Shown here: one piece after another, positions 46,291 through 55,436 of the stretch | How positions within the stretch are numbered: the first letter of the stretch is position 1 | How the letters are laid out: every line of letters begins with the position of its first letter | Source of the DNA: JAHDCJ01 sp039028895 | Lineage (GTDB): Bacteria; Bacteroidota; Bacteroidia; Chitinophagales; Saprospiraceae | Length of the DNA: 64,000 nt | Direction: 5' to 3' | NCBI GenBank assembly: GCA_039028895.1 | Contig: JBCCHF010000016.1 | Location: forward strand, 1 to 64,000 | The notes under the pieces: model-generated | Databases searched by the model: none | What the model was told of the DNA's origin: nothing | Seen by the model: the letters and a program-made list of their open reading frames with translations, nothing else | Translations under genes and position numbers: made by a program

Positions 46291-47535
46291 TTATAGCGTT
46301 GAAAGGAATTGAATATAGTTTGCGTATTTACTGTCAATGTCAGATTCGGTCAACCCAAATTGTTCCAGTGAATAATTGTGTTTCCCATGTTTGTCTTTTG
46401 GGTTATTAGACAGGAAGGCCTGCATGTTTTCTTCTGCTTTCGCGGAAAGCGTCCATCCAAAACGTTCATAGATCTTGCGAACTGTTCCCAACTGATCTTT
46501 TACAAAATCCTCAAATTTCAAATCGATAAACTGGTCTTCTTTGTTGATCCGTTGTCTATCAGAAAGGAATCGATCGAAATACATGCTCCAAATATCCAAT
46601 TGCTCTTTGCCTGTCTTAAACGGATCTTCATGATCACTGTATAATGACCGGACAGACGATACCAGGCTGGCAGCAGAAGGCACTACTTTTGACGGATGAC
46701 GATGGGTCATTATGATCCTGGCATCAGGATAAACGTCAAATAGCACTTTCAAGCGGCTTAGATGCATTGGTGTTTTCAATAACCAGCGCTCAGACATTAC
46801 CCCACCAGACTGCAAATACTGCAAAAATCGTTTGTGGAATTGCATGGTGCTCAACTCATCGGCCTCATGATTTTTCCATTCCAGGTACGATGGCATGTTC
46901 ATTTGTGCGAGAAACTGGAAACTATTGAAATCAAGCGCATTAATACCAAGGCATTCCTGGGGAGAATCAGCTGCAAGATAGTGTTTGGTCAAGAAATCTG
47001 GCACTAGCTTGAACAACTGGTCAAATTCTTTCCTGATGGTATTCAATTGAATATTATCAGTAAAAGTATCAGGAGTCGGTACAGGAAAAGGCAATAAACA
47101 TTCCCATGAAAGTGGTGAACGATGAGAAGGATCTTCATGCAATAAAGCATGTAAAATGGTGGTACCTGTCCTCGGCATACCAATGATAAATACGGGAGAG
47201 TTGATTGGCTTATTGAGTATGTCCGGATGAGCCGACAAATGTTGCTCTACCTCCAATCTGCCTTTCAAGGTACGCTCCAACAGTTTTTTCATGGCGATTT
47301 TACCAAAAGTATTCGGGGTAGCTTCATGATTAACCGACCATACCAGTTTATTAAGACCTTCAAGCATTTTGTCGTCGTAATAATCAACGCCAGTTTGCTT
47401 TTTTACCTTACGGAAAATCTTATCGGCGTTAAGCTTAAACGGGTCTATGCCTATGGCACCTAATCCTTTTCCTACCTTGTTTATGATCTGAAATGTGCTG
47501 GTACGCTCTACGAAAAACGGTGATCCTGAAGACAT
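46291..47535 (-). CDS. Sulfotransferase family protein
   Basis: 414 residues. The PAPS-binding loop is at residues 116-126 (FIIGMPRTGTT), and the 3'-phosphate-binding region is RIIMTHRHPSKVVPSAASL. No transmembrane segment was seen, so it should act in the cytoplasm. It follows the SCP2 gene by 2 bp and precedes the DUF1214 gene by 9 bp. An SCP2 partner suggests a lipid or hydrophobic alcohol acceptor; this is inference. Confidence 0.88.
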   Translation of the reverse strand: MSSGSPFFVERTSTFQIINKVGKGLGAIGIDPFKLNADKIFRKVKKQTGVDYYDDKMLEGLNKLVWSVNHEATPNTFGKIAMKKLLERTLKGRLEVEQHLSAHPDILNKPINSPVFIIGMPRTGTTILHALLHEDPSHRSPLSWECLLPFPVPTPDTFTDNIQLNTIRKEFDQLFKLVPDFLTKHYLAADSPQECLGINALDFNSFQFLAQMNMPSYLEWKNHEADELSTMQFHKRFLQYLQSGGVMSERWLLKTPMHLSRLKVLFDVYPDARIIMTHRHPSKVVPSAASLVSSVRSLYSDHEDPFKTGKEQLDIWSMYFDRFLSDRQRINKEDQFIDLKFEDFVKDQLGTVRKIYERFGWTLSAKAEENMQAFLSNNPKDKHGKHNYSLEQFGLTESDIDSKYANYIQFLSTL

Positions 47536-47537
47536 GA

Positions 47538-47834
47538 TTAACTTTGTAATTGTTTCAGCTTTCTGGCAAGGCCTACATCACCTTTGACTTTCATCTTGCC
47601 TTTCATCACAGCTACAAATGGCTTGATCTCTTTATTCTGAAGCTTCAGCCATGTATCAATACTCATACTTATGGTGCAATCCGCATCGAGATCTTCGGCA
47701 GAAACCATATTTTCACCACCTGAGCCATCAATTAAAATGACGCCTTCATCAAGGTTGAATTTAAGCTTTTTCCCGATCGGGTCAATCGTCTTTACTTTTT
47801 CAGCCATTTCGGCCCTTAAGTCTTCTATTTTCAT
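47538..47834 (-). CDS. SCP2 sterol-binding-like protein
   Basis: 98 residues, a stand-alone SCP2 domain with the usual pattern: IGKKLKFNLDEGVILIDG, then DCTISMSIDTWLKLQNKEIKPFVAVMKGKMKVKGDVGLARKL. The fold holds a fatty-acyl or sterol-like ligand. It is the first gene of the SCP2-sulfotransferase-DUF1214 run. Confidence 0.92.
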   Translation of the reverse strand: MKIEDLRAEMAEKVKTIDPIGKKLKFNLDEGVILIDGSGGENMVSAEDLDADCTISMSIDTWLKLQNKEIKPFVAVMKGKMKVKGDVGLARKLKQLQS

Positions 47835-47990
47835 GACAACAAGATAGGTATTCTGAGGCGGTTCCTCAAAATCAAAGGAAAGGTAGATTTAGGGTATAGA
47901 ATTACAGTACAAACCCCCGTATGTGGATGAACGGGTGTTGGATCAGAAAAGGGATGGTCAATTAAGATGAGAAGAGTAGAATGGGGTTCT

Positions 47991-48089
47991 TTAGACTCTG
48001 CTTCTTCTTTTTTGATCTAGGAAATTCGCACCTACAATAAAACTGAATCCGGCAACTAAGGCACCGACGAGAATACATAAAATTAACAT
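47991..48089 (-). CDS. Predicted 32-residue single-pass membrane peptide
   Basis: The frame opens ATG and encodes a hydrophobic helix (LILCILVGALVAGFSFIVGA) and a strongly basic tail (DQKRRSRV), a positive-inside single-span peptide. It lies alone in a 430-bp gap. On the same strand, 20-50 bp upstream, are TTG, 18 bp and CAAATTTG, one mismatch from the Bacteroidota promoter. No relative is recognised, and a chance frame of this length is possible. Confidence 0.5.
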   Translation of the reverse strand: MLILCILVGALVAGFSFIVGANFLDQKRRSRV

Positions 48090-48182
48090 AAGATTAGTTT
48101 TTGGGCGGCACTAAAATAACAAATTTGTCAGATTATAAAAAAGAACAAGTATTTTTCTGCCATTACAAGTAAGTTACAGTAA

Positions 48183-48190
48183 TAAATTTG
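48183..48190 (+). promoter_or_regulatory. Bacteroidota -7 box (TAAATTTG) for the phzF-like gene
   Basis: TAAATTTG matches TAnnTTTG, 74 bp before the ATG. No TTG at the -33 spacing. The 430-bp gap 47835-48264 otherwise holds only the 32-residue frame and its weak promoter. Confidence 0.45.
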
Positions 48191-48264
48191 GCATAATAAG
48201 TCAAAATCAACTAAATCTTACAGGTCTAATTGACCAAAAACCGATATAGTAATTTTTTAAGATT

Positions 48265-49068
48265 ATGAAAATCCCTTATTACCAAATTGATGCATTCTCC
48301 TCTTCAGTTTTTGGAGGGAATCCTGCCGCAGTTTGCCCACTGGACAATTGGTTGGACGATCTTCTGCTGCAGGCTATCGCTGCTGAAAATAATTTAGCAG
48401 AAACTGCATTTTTTGTCAGGAAAGGTGATCATTTTGAATTAAGGTGGTTTATGCCACATGATGAGATTGATCTTTGTGGTCATGCGACATTAGCTTCCGC
48501 TTTTGTAATTTTTAATTGGCTCGACTGGCAAAGTGATGAAATACTGTTCCAATCACAAAGCGGACCATTAAAAGCCACGCAAAATAAAGACCGTTCGATT
48601 ACCCTCGACTTCCCGGCCTGGAAGGCTGACCCTATTCCGGTAACGGAGATAATGACTTCAGCATTTGGCCTAAAACCAAAAGAAGCCTATGCTAACCGCG
48701 ACCTTATCCTTCTTTACGATAACGAGGACCAAATCAGGATGATGAATCCCAATCTTACCCTATTGAAAGATCTGCCTTACCTCTGTTTGATACCTACTGC
48801 ATTAGGCCAATCTGCAGATTTTGTCTCAAGAGTTTTTGATGCCAACGCCCCCGAAGCTGAAGACCCTGTAACAGGCTCAGCACATACATCGCTGGTCCCA
48901 TTCTGGGCAAAGAAAACGGGTAAGACCATATTTCACGCCAGGCAATTATCGGCCAGAGGAGGCGAGCTTTTCTGCGAATTAAAAAATGAAAGAGTCTATA
49001 TGCGCGGACATGCCGTTCATTTCATGACCGGAGAAATTCTGCTTACCGATAAGCATCTCAGGCTGTAA
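48265..49068 (+). CDS. PhzF-family isomerase-like protein
   Basis: 267 residues with the two-lobed diaminopimelate-epimerase fold. The signature IDAFSSSVFGGNPAAVC is followed by NNLAETAFFV (acidic catalytic Glu) and the IDLCGHATLASAFVIF loop. The second lobe has EDPVTGSAHTSLVPFW. Stand-alone PhzF proteins outside phenazine clusters mostly have unknown substrates; no phenazine gene is nearby. Confidence 0.93.
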   Translation: MKIPYYQIDAFSSSVFGGNPAAVCPLDNWLDDLLLQAIAAENNLAETAFFVRKGDHFELRWFMPHDEIDLCGHATLASAFVIFNWLDWQSDEILFQSQSGPLKATQNKDRSITLDFPAWKADPIPVTEIMTSAFGLKPKEAYANRDLILLYDNEDQIRMMNPNLTLLKDLPYLCLIPTALGQSADFVSRVFDANAPEAEDPVTGSAHTSLVPFWAKKTGKTIFHARQLSARGGELFCELKNERVYMRGHAVHFMTGEILLTDKHLRL

Positions 49069-49070
49069 TA

Positions 49071-49877
49071 CTATCCGACCACTCGTAAATTGAAGATATC
49101 ACCATCAGGGTTTATGTTTTTCAAAAATGAACCCGGACTGTACCCTGTGAATTTCCTGAAGTCATGAATAAAATGGGATTGATCAGCATAGTTGAATTGG
49201 TAAGCAATGGAAGTGAGATCAACATCAGGATTTGCCAATAGATGTTTGATAAGTCTGTTGATCCGGAAGGTCCTTTGAAACAGTTTTGGAGATATTCCAA
49301 TCTCCTCTCTGAATTTCTGCTCTATACGCCTTTTGCTTAGTGGAAAATTTTCCTCAATAATCTTTTTATCAGAATGTATAAGTTGAGTGCAAACCGATTT
49401 AAGGTTATTGACCTCCACCTTTCCCATTTTCTCTAATAGAAAATTATCGGCAATCCCTATTCTTACCCTAGCAGTATCTGCCGCCAATACCCTTGTCTCA
49501 AATTCTGCAATTTCCTTTAAACCAATATCACTGAGCTCGATGTAGGCACATGTGGATTCATGCATCCCAATCTGCCAGATTTGCCTGGCTGCCCATGGAT
49601 AAAACTTGATGCCGAAAAGTGAAAACCCAGCACCAGGGACATTGAGGTCAAGATAGGTTTTGATATGCCCCAGTATATGAGTGCGATATGATTTCTCTTG
49701 GTCTATCCCATCAAAACGGTAGGACCAGGGCTTTCCGATATGAAAGACCCAATCTACAAATCCATCAGGGACAAAGCGAAACTGTCCACCTTCTTCACTT
49801 TCGGAAGCCTCAAGCGTCCAATAATAGGCAACAAGCTCGTTGACAGGTGAAACGGATGGATATTTTTTAAAAATCAT
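49071..49877 (-). CDS. AraC-family transcriptional regulator
   Basis: 268 residues. The N-terminal domain (YPSVSPVNELVAYYWTLEA, FVPDGFVDWVFHIG) is the DUF6597 type of cupin-like effector domain. The C-terminal pair of helix-turn-helix motifs reads LSKRRIEQKFREEIGISPKLFQR and SIAYQFNYADQSHFIHDFRKFTGYSPGSF. It is convergent with phzF and divergent from the second deformylase gene. Target and ligand unknown. Confidence 0.93.
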   Translation of the reverse strand: MIFKKYPSVSPVNELVAYYWTLEASESEEGGQFRFVPDGFVDWVFHIGKPWSYRFDGIDQEKSYRTHILGHIKTYLDLNVPGAGFSLFGIKFYPWAARQIWQIGMHESTCAYIELSDIGLKEIAEFETRVLAADTARVRIGIADNFLLEKMGKVEVNNLKSVCTQLIHSDKKIIEENFPLSKRRIEQKFREEIGISPKLFQRTFRINRLIKHLLANPDVDLTSIAYQFNYADQSHFIHDFRKFTGYSPGSFLKNINPDGDIFNLRVVG

Positions 49878-49973
49878 TTAATGACATTGCACTCAATAAA
49901 AAGACAAAAATCTACCCCCTCTGCCCTACTCTGGCCTAAGAATTCTGATCAAATATTAGTATTTTCGTTATTT

Positions 49974-50453
49974 ATGGGACTTGAAAGAATACTCAAATTA
50001 GGTGATCCCAGGTTATACGAAGTTTGCGAACAGGTAAGTCGCGATGAGCTGAACGCACTCAAGCCATTGATAAACGAGTTACACGGACTGGTAGTTGAAT
50101 TTCGACAGACATATGGTGTCGGCAGAGCAATAGCAGCTTCCCAGATCGGATTGATGAAGCGGATAATTTGCTATAATGTCGATCAACCGGTAACAATGAT
50201 CAACCCTAAACTAACGAACCTTAGTGAGGAGATGTTCGAACTATGGGATGACTGTATGAGTTTTCCAAATTTATTAGTTAAAGTGAAAAGACATAAAGCA
50301 TGTAAACTCATTTTCCTTGATAAAGACTGGAAACAACATACATGGGATCTGGAGGGTAGCCTTTCCGAGTTATTCCAACACGAATATGATCACCTTAACG
50401 GTGTTTTAGCAACCATGAGAGCCTTGGATGATAAATCATTCAAGTGGCGCTAA
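49974..50453 (+). CDS. Divergent second peptide deformylase-like protein
   Basis: 159 residues from the ATG at 49974. The frame reaches an earlier ATG at 49881, but that leaves 3 bp to the divergent AraC gene and adds 31 residues with no family match. Motif 3 (QHEYDHLNG) is intact. Motif 2 reads DDCMSFP in place of EGCLS, keeping the Cys ligand, and motif 1 reads GVGRAIAASQIG with Ser for the usual Pro. It is probably metal-binding and possibly active; it may act on atypical substrates or give inhibitor tolerance. Confidence 0.8.
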   Translation: MGLERILKLGDPRLYEVCEQVSRDELNALKPLINELHGLVVEFRQTYGVGRAIAASQIGLMKRIICYNVDQPVTMINPKLTNLSEEMFELWDDCMSFPNLLVKVKRHKACKLIFLDKDWKQHTWDLEGSLSELFQHEYDHLNGVLATMRALDDKSFKWR

Positions 50454-50494
50454 ATATTGATCGATATTGATAAAATCCACATTAAGCCAAAAGT

Positions 50495-51241
50495 ATGAAA
50501 GACATTATTGACAACTTTACTGGCCTTTCGGAGGTATATAAAAAATTCAGGCCTTCTTACCCTGATTCACTATACGAGGAAATCCTCAAATCTGTTAATG
50601 CCAGGTCAGCCTGTTGGGATTGTGGTACTGGAAACGGACAGGTTGCTGCCGCTCTTTCCAATCATTTTGAATCAGTCATGGCTTCTGATGTTAGTCATGA
50701 TCAGATTGACCTTGCTATCAAAAAGCCTAATATAACCTATAGCGTACAGCGTGCAGGTCAGACAGATTATCCGGATGATTCTTTTGATCTGGTGACTGTT
50801 GGACAGGCTATTCACTGGTTTGATCACCAGGCATTCGCAAAGGAAGTTCGAAGGGTTTCCAAACCTGAAGGCATATTAGCTTTCTGGGGATATACCTTGC
50901 TAAGAGTAAATTCTGAAATCGATGCAATTATCGACCATTTATATACAGATATCACCGGGCCATATTGGAACAAAGAAAGGGATTTTGTTGAGAAAAAGTA
51001 CAAAGGCATTGACCTTGATTTTGAGACCATAGCAGAATTTGATTTTGAGATGCCCTATCAATGGTCTTTAGATGCGGTAGTAGGTTTCATCAATACATGG
51101 TCAGGACTAAAGCACTATCGAAACGCAACTCAAAATGACCCTTTACCACCAATAATCAGTGAGTTACGAAAAGTTTGGAAAGAAGAAGAAACCAGAAGAA
51201 TAGTATTCCCTGGATTTGCCCGGATTGAGCGTACAGGTTAG
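50495..51241 (+). CDS. Class I SAM-dependent methyltransferase
   Basis: 248 residues. The SAM-binding motif I is WDCGTGNGQVAAAL, with DVSHDQIDLA and the acceptor-region motif FDLVTVGQAIHWFD. This group resembles trans-aconitate methyltransferase-like and UbiE/COQ5-like enzymes. The neighbour on the other strand is the PrpF gene, whose stop overlaps this one by 4 bp. The substrate cannot be assigned from sequence. Confidence 0.9.
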   Translation: MKDIIDNFTGLSEVYKKFRPSYPDSLYEEILKSVNARSACWDCGTGNGQVAAALSNHFESVMASDVSHDQIDLAIKKPNITYSVQRAGQTDYPDDSFDLVTVGQAIHWFDHQAFAKEVRRVSKPEGILAFWGYTLLRVNSEIDAIIDHLYTDITGPYWNKERDFVEKKYKGIDLDFETIAEFDFEMPYQWSLDAVVGFINTWSGLKHYRNATQNDPLPPIISELRKVWKEEETRRIVFPGFARIERTG

Positions 51242-52305
51242 TAAAATACGTATCCTTCCATTAGCTTTCTTGCTGTCCGTAATGTGCCGGCTTTCTTAAC
51301 CTTAAAAGCATTTCCCTCACCTTCAATAGTTATCATAACAGGAATGAAACCTGAAGGATGTTCAATTTGAATCTTTTCTTCATTCTGCCGATTTCCAGAG
51401 GCAATATCCGAAGCAACTGTATCTCCTGCTTTGACAGCAGATGAGATACAAACTGCTCCACTTACTGCGTGTGCTGGATGAAGGGTATGCGGTGTGAGAT
51501 ATTGAGATTTAATAGTTCCTCCTTTTCTGGGGGCTGAAAGAATACCAACTTTAGGTAAAACAGAATTACTGACATCTCCCAATCCAGCAATAACGCCCGC
51601 CTTAAGCCGGATATTTTCTATCTTCTGCATTAGTACTTTGTTTTCAGCGAAAAATGCGGCATCTTCTGTCCCATCCAACTGCAGGTCTTCTGCTTTGACC
51701 AGCATCATAAGATTGCCGGCATCTACAATGGAGACTTCCATGCCATCAATGACATCCTTCATGTTTCCTGTTGGTAATAACTTTCCGGTTGCTCCTCCTG
51801 CAACATCAAACATATTCATTACAATAGGTGCCCCTGTTCCGGGAACGCCATCAATTTTGAAATCGCCGTCACAATAATTGACAGTACCGTTAGGAGTCTT
51901 TACGACTATTTCAATGATTGAATTGGTGTTAATATTATAGATTCTGACACTGGTTTCTTCACCTTGCGGTGTAACCCAGCCTTTTTCAATGGCAAATGGA
52001 CCAACTCCTGACATCATATTTCCACAAGTTGGCGTAGTGTCTACTAATGGTTTATTTATCTCAACCTGTGCAAAAAGGTAATCAACGTCTATACCTTCTC
52101 GTGCTGATGGCTGCACCAAAACCGCTTTACTGGTAACGAAAGTAGCGCCCCCCATCCCGTCTATCTGTCTTTTGTCTGGTGAGCCCATGATGCGCATCAA
52201 TATCCGGTCTCTTTCCGCTATGTCTTCAGGCAGATCACGTAAATCGATGAAAGGACCCCTTGAGGTTCCTCCGCGCATAAAGGTGCATGGAATTTTATTC
52301 TGCAT
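51238..52305 (-). CDS. PrpF-family isomerase (aconitate isomerase / 4-oxalomesaconate tautomerase-like)
   Basis: 355 residues with the diaminopimelate-epimerase-like fold. Family signatures are IPCTFMRGGTSRGPFI, GSPDKRQIDGMGGA, TPTCGNMMSGVGPFAIE (Cys) and RKGGTIKSQYLTPHT. Members move double bonds in tricarboxylates, such as 2-methyl-trans-aconitate in propionate breakdown (PrpF) or 4-oxalomesaconate in gallate breakdown (GalD). Here it is the last gene of a tricarboxylate transport and dehydrogenase cluster, directly after the tctAB stop. That favours a trans/cis-aconitate-type reaction; substrate is inferred. Confidence 0.85.
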   Translation of the reverse strand: MQNKIPCTFMRGGTSRGPFIDLRDLPEDIAERDRILMRIMGSPDKRQIDGMGGATFVTSKAVLVQPSAREGIDVDYLFAQVEINKPLVDTTPTCGNMMSGVGPFAIEKGWVTPQGEETSVRIYNINTNSIIEIVVKTPNGTVNYCDGDFKIDGVPGTGAPIVMNMFDVAGGATGKLLPTGNMKDVIDGMEVSIVDAGNLMMLVKAEDLQLDGTEDAAFFAENKVLMQKIENIRLKAGVIAGLGDVSNSVLPKVGILSAPRKGGTIKSQYLTPHTLHPAHAVSGAVCISSAVKAGDTVASDIASGNRQNEEKIQIEHPSGFIPVMITIEGEGNAFKVKKAGTLRTARKLMEGYVFY

Positions 52306-54261
52306 TTAGAAATTAATTATCCCTTGCGGGAATTGAAGATTAAGAAAATGGCTGAAAAGCATCAGTAATCCTACTCCTGCAAAAGTCAGTATGGCGGTCT
52401 TTAACCACCCCGTTTTGGCTTTGAGCGTAAAAAATGAGATCATGAACAGGATAATTGCAGGTATAAATCCAATAATTGAACTCAGCACATACAAACCGCC
52501 AATCCATGCAATAGGTTCGTACCATGTGGCTTTGAAAGTGCCTGGTTCGGCCACTTGCTCTGCATCGAAAATAGCTGCATTACTCGTGTTTCCTTTAAAG
52601 AAAATCCACATCAGGTAAACCCCAAAAGGTAACATGGTAAGCGCAATAACAAGCGGAAAAACACCACCAAGAAATGATTGCTGATAACTATCAAAAATTG
52701 CAATTATGATGAAGATCAAAATAAAACCGCCAAACAGGATTTGTGGTAATAGCCTGAAATTGCTGCCTGCAGATTTTTCCATGAGCTCAGCATTCTCATC
52801 AACCGTACCTTTTCTACTGAAATAGACAGAAATCAGCGAAAGCGCCAATATGATCAATACCCCTGGACGTAAAAACATTTCCCAGCCGTAAAACTGCACC
52901 GACATATTGAGGTAACTCTCAGCCTGTGTCGCCAATACAAACCCGATCAGGAAAGCAGGCCTCGACCACCCAAAACGCTTCATAAAAATCCCGATTACAC
53001 CGAAAATAAGAAGCATCCACAAATCTATCATATCCTTTGTGGCCTGAAATGCGGCAAAACTGATCACCATGATCATGAAAGGTGCCAACAAACTGAATTT
53101 GATTCTCGTTAATCTGGATATCGGTCCCGCAAGGAATAAGGAAAGTCCTGCACCAAGTACATTGGCAATCGCCAGAGACCAAATGATGGTATAAGTGAGA
53201 TCAATATCAGTCGTCACCATCGATGGACCAGCCTCTATACCAATCAGGACCATTCCGCCAAGGAAAACCGCCATAGAGCCAGAGCCAGGAATGCCAAACA
53301 ATAGCGTGGGCATTAAGGCACCCCCTTCTTTTGCATTATTGGCCGACTCAGGGGCAATGACCCCTCTGATATCTCCCTTTCCAAAATTGGATTTATCTTT
53401 TGATGTTTGGACAACATGACCGTAAGCAATCCAGTCAACAACTGAACCTCCCATGCCAGGGATAGCTCCGACTATGGTACCAAGGCCGGCACAACGTAAA
53501 GCCAGCCATTTATTTTTCAGCATATCTTTTACCCCTGTAAACCATCCGCCTTTCCCCAATTCTGCTCCTTCTCCAGAGGCAATAGCTGTTTCCTTTCGGA
53601 ATAATTCTGAAATCTCCGGAAAAGCAAAAATGGACAAAGCAATGACGACCAGTGGCAATCCATCATATAGGTAATTGACGCCAAAAATCATTCTAAATTC
53701 TCCGGTTGCCGGAGCAGCACCAATACTACCAACCAACAGGCCAAATCCACAGGCTATCACTCCTTTAACAATACTGTTCCCTGAAAGAGAGCCTACCATT
53801 GATAAGCCGAATATTGCCAACATGAATAATTCGGCTGAACCGAATATCAAGATAACTGGCCGAGCTACCTGCACAAAAAATGTGAGAATAATAGCACCGA
53901 AAAGACCGCCTAGCAAGGACGAGGAAAAAGCAGCCCCTAAAGCCCGCGAAGCCTGGCCTTTTTTAGCCAGGGCAAACCCATCAAGCACCGTAGCCTGACT
54001 GGAACTCGATCCGGGGATACCCATCAAGACAGAAGTAAAGGTCGCAGAAGTTGGAATTACTGCCACTAAGCCTATTAATGTGGCCAAAGCAGAAACTTCA
54101 TCCATTCCATATAAGAATGGCAGAAGCAAAGACAATCCGGCTATACCTCCCAGGCCGGGGAAAACACCGACAACCAAGCCTAACATAACTCCCAGCATAA
54201 GGTAGCTGAAATGTTCAGGCGTAAACAGTGTTTGGAGGGCTTGTAAAACGAGATCCAGCAT
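52306..54261 (-). CDS. Fused tripartite tricarboxylate transporter TctA-TctB
   Basis: 651 residues. Residues 1 to ~495 are the large membrane component TctA (MLGLVVGVFPGLGGIAGLSL, TFTSVLMGIPGSSSSQATVLDG, GAIPGMGGSVVDWIAYG, FGIPGSGSMAVFLGG). From about 500 a TctB-like four-helix part follows (LPQILFGGFILIFIIIAIF ... FAGVGLLMLFSHFLNLQFPQGII). The two parts are usually separate genes, so this is a natural fusion of both membrane subunits. The TctC binding protein is encoded 18 bp upstream. Confidence 0.92.
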   Translation of the reverse strand: MLDLVLQALQTLFTPEHFSYLMLGVMLGLVVGVFPGLGGIAGLSLLLPFLYGMDEVSALATLIGLVAVIPTSATFTSVLMGIPGSSSSQATVLDGFALAKKGQASRALGAAFSSSLLGGLFGAIILTFFVQVARPVILIFGSAELFMLAIFGLSMVGSLSGNSIVKGVIACGFGLLVGSIGAAPATGEFRMIFGVNYLYDGLPLVVIALSIFAFPEISELFRKETAIASGEGAELGKGGWFTGVKDMLKNKWLALRCAGLGTIVGAIPGMGGSVVDWIAYGHVVQTSKDKSNFGKGDIRGVIAPESANNAKEGGALMPTLLFGIPGSGSMAVFLGGMVLIGIEAGPSMVTTDIDLTYTIIWSLAIANVLGAGLSLFLAGPISRLTRIKFSLLAPFMIMVISFAAFQATKDMIDLWMLLIFGVIGIFMKRFGWSRPAFLIGFVLATQAESYLNMSVQFYGWEMFLRPGVLIILALSLISVYFSRKGTVDENAELMEKSAGSNFRLLPQILFGGFILIFIIIAIFDSYQQSFLGGVFPLVIALTMLPFGVYLMWIFFKGNTSNAAIFDAEQVAEPGTFKATWYEPIAWIGGLYVLSSIIGFIPAIILFMISFFTLKAKTGWLKTAILTFAGVGLLMLFSHFLNLQFPQGIINF

Positions 54262-54279
54262 AGCGCAAAAATTTGAGGT

Positions 54280-55431
54280 TTAAATGTTCAGATCGTACTT
54301 ATCTCTCAGGAACTGTTTGCACCATTCCTTTTCTGCTTTATCGATATTGGTCGCCAGATCAAAAATTTTTATTGCTTTTTCTCCAATCACCTGTTCGTAG
54401 AGACCGATGGCTTTTTGCTTTTTTTCATTGTATTCGGGGTCTTTTTTCATCTCGGAAATAGCCAATTGAAGCATTTCAACGATCTTATCCGGTGTTTCTT
54501 TGGGCACTAATACGAGTTTCATACCGCCAAACCCTGCGGCCATTGTAGCAAACCATGAATCGTATTCAATGCCTTCTCCCTTTTTGCCATGCATTATTTC
54601 ATATACCTCGCCAAAATGAGGCAGATCTGGAAAGCTTGGATCACGTGCCAACTCGCCATTATCATCAAGTATACCCCAACTCCATAGCGGAACAGCATCT
54701 CCAGCCTCAACCAATGGCACAACATTTTTCAGATAAGCTGAAGAAGTTTGATAATCTATTTTCACTTCTCCCCTTTCGAAAGCGAGCCTCCCTGCTCCTC
54801 TTCCACGGAAGCCGAATACGGTTTTCACATTAAGGCCCAATAATTCGAATGATAGATTGGGGACAAGGTCCAGAGAGGTAGGCCCCTGGCTGGCATAGAT
54901 CAAGGGTACATCCTTGATTTTGGCGATTTCGGTAGCGTCTTTAATACCAAGATCTGGTGATACATAAACGACTCCACCCGTTGGATAGGTCCATATCGGC
55001 TTGTATTTCGCATAATCGTATCGCACTCTCGGGTCATCAAGGAGATAAGGCAACTGTGTGGAACCTGAGGTGCCAAGAATCATCATTCCATCAGGTTTTA
55101 CCCGGTCAGCAAAAAGGTTTGATCCTTTGATGGAACCACCCCCTGGGATATTACTGATCACAACAGTGGGATTGCCGGGAATGTATTTGCTAAGAAACTG
55201 TGCATTGAATCTTGCCCAGGTGTCAGAGCCTCCCCCTTCCTTGAAAGGTATTACCCACTCGATAGTTTTCCCGGCAAAGTAGTCATCATCAATCTGGATA
55301 CTAGAAATATCAACTGCATCAGAAGCCTGGTCTGCGATCGACTCTTCCTTTTGCAAGAATGAGAGCAAAAAGAATGCTGCCAAAAAGACTAAAGAGAGTA
55401 CAGAGATCTGAATGATTTTTGGTGTATTCAT
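54280..55431 (-). CDS. Tripartite tricarboxylate transporter substrate-binding protein (TctC)
   Basis: 383 residues from the ATG at 55431. The longer frame would overlap the upstream gene and lacks the anchor at its start. An N-terminal signal/anchor (IIQISVLSLVFLAAFFLLSFL) has no lipobox. The BUG fold follows (WVIPFKEGGGSDTWARF, VISNIPGGGSIKGSNLFADRVKPDG, FGFRGRGAGRLAFERGEV). Substrate binding would be in the periplasm. It sits 5 bp after the TcuA-like gene and directly before the membrane components. Confidence 0.92.
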   Translation of the reverse strand: MNTPKIIQISVLSLVFLAAFFLLSFLQKEESIADQASDAVDISSIQIDDDYFAGKTIEWVIPFKEGGGSDTWARFNAQFLSKYIPGNPTVVISNIPGGGSIKGSNLFADRVKPDGMMILGTSGSTQLPYLLDDPRVRYDYAKYKPIWTYPTGGVVYVSPDLGIKDATEIAKIKDVPLIYASQGPTSLDLVPNLSFELLGLNVKTVFGFRGRGAGRLAFERGEVKIDYQTSSAYLKNVVPLVEAGDAVPLWSWGILDDNGELARDPSFPDLPHFGEVYEIMHGKKGEGIEYDSWFATMAAGFGGMKLVLVPKETPDKIVEMLQLAISEMKKDPEYNEKKQKAIGLYEQVIGEKAIKIFDLATNIDKAEKEWCKQFLRDKYDLNI

Positions 55432-55436
55432 AGTTC

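Noticed and set aside
48265..49068. Phenazine biosynthesis locus
   Set aside because: Only a PhzF-family protein is present, with no other phz gene nearby; lone PhzF proteins are common.
49881..49973. N-terminal extension of the second deformylase from an earlier ATG
   Set aside because: It would leave 3 bp between divergent start codons and the extra 31 residues do not fit the family.
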